64,000 nucleotides of DNA from assembly GCF_000332495.1 (NCBI RefSeq), contig NZ_AOGW02000010.1:806001-870000 (forward strand), written 5' to 3'. Below, in pieces: positions 63,251-64,000 of this stretch. The position numbers and the translations under genes were made by a program. The stretch's first letter is position 1, and each line of letters begins with the position of its first letter. Origin of the DNA: Leptospira terpstrae serovar Hualin str. LT 11-33 = ATCC 700639 (GTDB taxonomy: Bacteria > Spirochaetota > Leptospiria > Leptospirales > Leptospiraceae). The notes under the pieces were generated by a model. That model ran no database searches, was not told where the DNA came from, and saw only the letters and a program-made list of their open reading frames with translations.

Positions 63251-63844
63251 TTAATTTACGGAAGCGAAGTAAGCCTTAGACCCAGTAGGATCTGCTTTCA
63301 TCGTTTTCTTTCCTTCGTCCCAGTTTGCAGGGCAAACTTCACCGTGTTTTTCCACAAATTGGAAAGCTTTGATGAGGCGCACTGCTTCTTCAATGTTACG
63401 TCCTACAGGAAGGTCGTTAACAGTTGCTTGGCGAATGATACCCGCAGGATCAATGATAAAGGTCCCGCGAAGGGCAACCCCAGCATCAGGGCCTGACTCG
63501 ATCAAAACTCCAAAGGATTTTGCGATCTCTTTTGTTTTGTCAGCGATGAGTGGGTATTTGATCTCACCAATACCACCTTCTTTTCGGGCTGTTTTTTTCC
63601 AAGCTAAGTGCGAAAATTCGCTATCAACGGAAACTCCCAAAACTTCGGCTCCGATCTTTTTAAAATCTTCGAGTTTCGCATCGTATTCAATAATTTCTGT
63701 CGGGCAAACAAATGTAAAATCGAGTGGGTAGAAAAATAGAACCACCCATTTTCCTTTGTAATCGGACAATTTGATTTCTTTAAAACTATCCCCGATCACT
63801 GCTGTTGCTTTAAAATCTGGGGCATGTGATGTCACTTGTGGCAT
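63251..63844 (-). CDS. ahpC: 2-Cys peroxiredoxin AhpC
   Basis: This peroxiredoxin reduces hydrogen peroxide and organic peroxides. The 197-residue protein has the peroxidatic Cys47 in FVCPTE, the [10 protein letters not shown] loop, and the resolving Cys171 in EVCPANW. I chose ATG 63844, where the peroxiredoxin sequence ([13 protein letters not shown]) begins; AAGGAGT lies eight bases upstream. The open frame runs on to 63940 but that overlaps the next gene's end. It is the first gene of a pair with sufB, behind a PerR-like box. Confidence 0.95.
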   Translation of the reverse strand: MPQVTSHAPDFKATAVIGDSFKEIKLSDYKGKWVVLFFYPLDFTFVCPTEIIEYDAKLEDFKKIGAEVLGVSVDSEFSHLAWKKTARKEGGIGEIKYPLIADKTKEIAKSFGVLIESGPDAGVALRGTFIIDPAGIIRQATVNDLPVGRNIEEAVRLIKAFQFVEKHGEVCPANWDEGKKTMKADPTGSKAYFASVN

Positions 63845-63855
63845 AAAGTCACTCC

Positions 63856-63870
63856 TTAGAATTATTCTAA
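63856..63870 (-). promoter_or_regulatory. PerR-like box upstream of ahpC
   Basis: The perfect palindrome TTAGAATTATTCTAA differs from the classic PerR box TTATAATTATTATAA at two symmetric positions. It starts 11 bases upstream of the ahpC ATG and overlaps the ribosome site. PerR is a metal-dependent peroxide sensor of the Fur family; leptospires have PerR proteins. Regulation of ahpC and sufB by it is inferred. Confidence 0.75.
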
Positions 63871-63879
63871 GTACAATCC

Positions 63880-64000
63880 TTAGATTCTGTCTAGATGTTT
63901 TTGGACGAGCGACAGGTTTTCCAATGACCATTCTTCCCAAGTGATAGATTCGACAAACCGCCTATCATGGCTAACCACCACCAATGCGGTTTGGAGGGTC
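63880..64000 (-). CDS. ABC-F family ATPase, C-terminal end
   Basis: The minus-strand frame is open from the right edge to a TAA at 63880-63882 and reads [20 protein letters not shown] then [28 protein letters not shown] is the switch H-loop of ABC-F ATPases such as Uup and EttA. Only the last 39 residues are visible. These soluble proteins usually act on ribosomes. It ends 35 bases before the ahpC start on the same strand, with the PerR-like box between the two. Confidence 0.7.
   Translation of the reverse strand, partial: TLQTALVVVSHDRRFVESITWEEWSLENLSLVQKHLDRI

Overview
The window is a stretch of spirochaete chromosome, almost certainly Leptospira. This is inferred from protein character: leptospiral-type lipoboxes, an Act-type alternative complex III instead of a bc1 complex, a PerR-like box at a peroxiredoxin gene, and mixed housekeeping operons. 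Base composition looks nearer 40% GC than the low-GC pathogenic group, which suggests a saprophytic lineage, but I cannot fix the species. Coding density is very high, genes often overlap by 1-40 bases, and TTG and GTG starts are common. I see no rRNA, tRNA, CRISPR array, insertion sequence or prophage.

Layout, left to right. 1-6487: the end of an unknown gene, then a minus-strand run (midasin-like AAA/VWA protein, smpB, der, plsY, hypothetical). 6548-9154: plus-strand aminotransferase, prepilin peptidase and pdxH. 9231-12786: riboflavin genes (ribBA; ribD-ribE) around a STAS protein gene. 12797-24622: one long minus-strand run, read from 24622 downwards as ftsK, lolA, rodZ, rimO, pgsA, trpD, yajC, a hypothetical, secD, secF, then ribD and ribE. 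It mixes chromosome segregation, cell shape, lipid synthesis, protein export and vitamin synthesis. 24699-30155: yajQ, alaS, an MFS transporter and rpsI/rplM. 30233-35002: thiL, a receiver/ATPase regulator, pcnB and an M23 peptidase. 35161-42943: doxX with a perfect operator palindrome, lgt and a dienoyl-CoA isomerase, a previously uncalled 51-residue gene, a TPR gene with an apparent frameshift, an SF1 helicase, a nucleotide cyclase, TetR with a DoxX-like target, and a small membrane protein.

43029-51024 holds a complete alternative complex III operon (actA-actF) that ends in an SH3-like lipoprotein gene. 51286-61739 holds a chemotaxis receptor, a family 39 glycosyltransferase with a Cys-rich lipoprotein, rlmN, a fatty acid hydroxylase-type membrane oxygenase, an LTA-synthase-like sulfatase, a PQQ-type sugar dehydrogenase and a small membrane protein. 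61822-63844 is ahpC-sufB behind a PerR-like box. The right edge cuts an ABC-F ATPase.

No wholly new multi-gene system is evident. The best leads are the AAA/VWA protein with a degenerate second AAA module and degenerate metal site, the poly-T frameshift in the TPR gene, the uncalled 51-residue gene, three clear operator-like palindromes, and a long structured hairpin in an intergenic gap.
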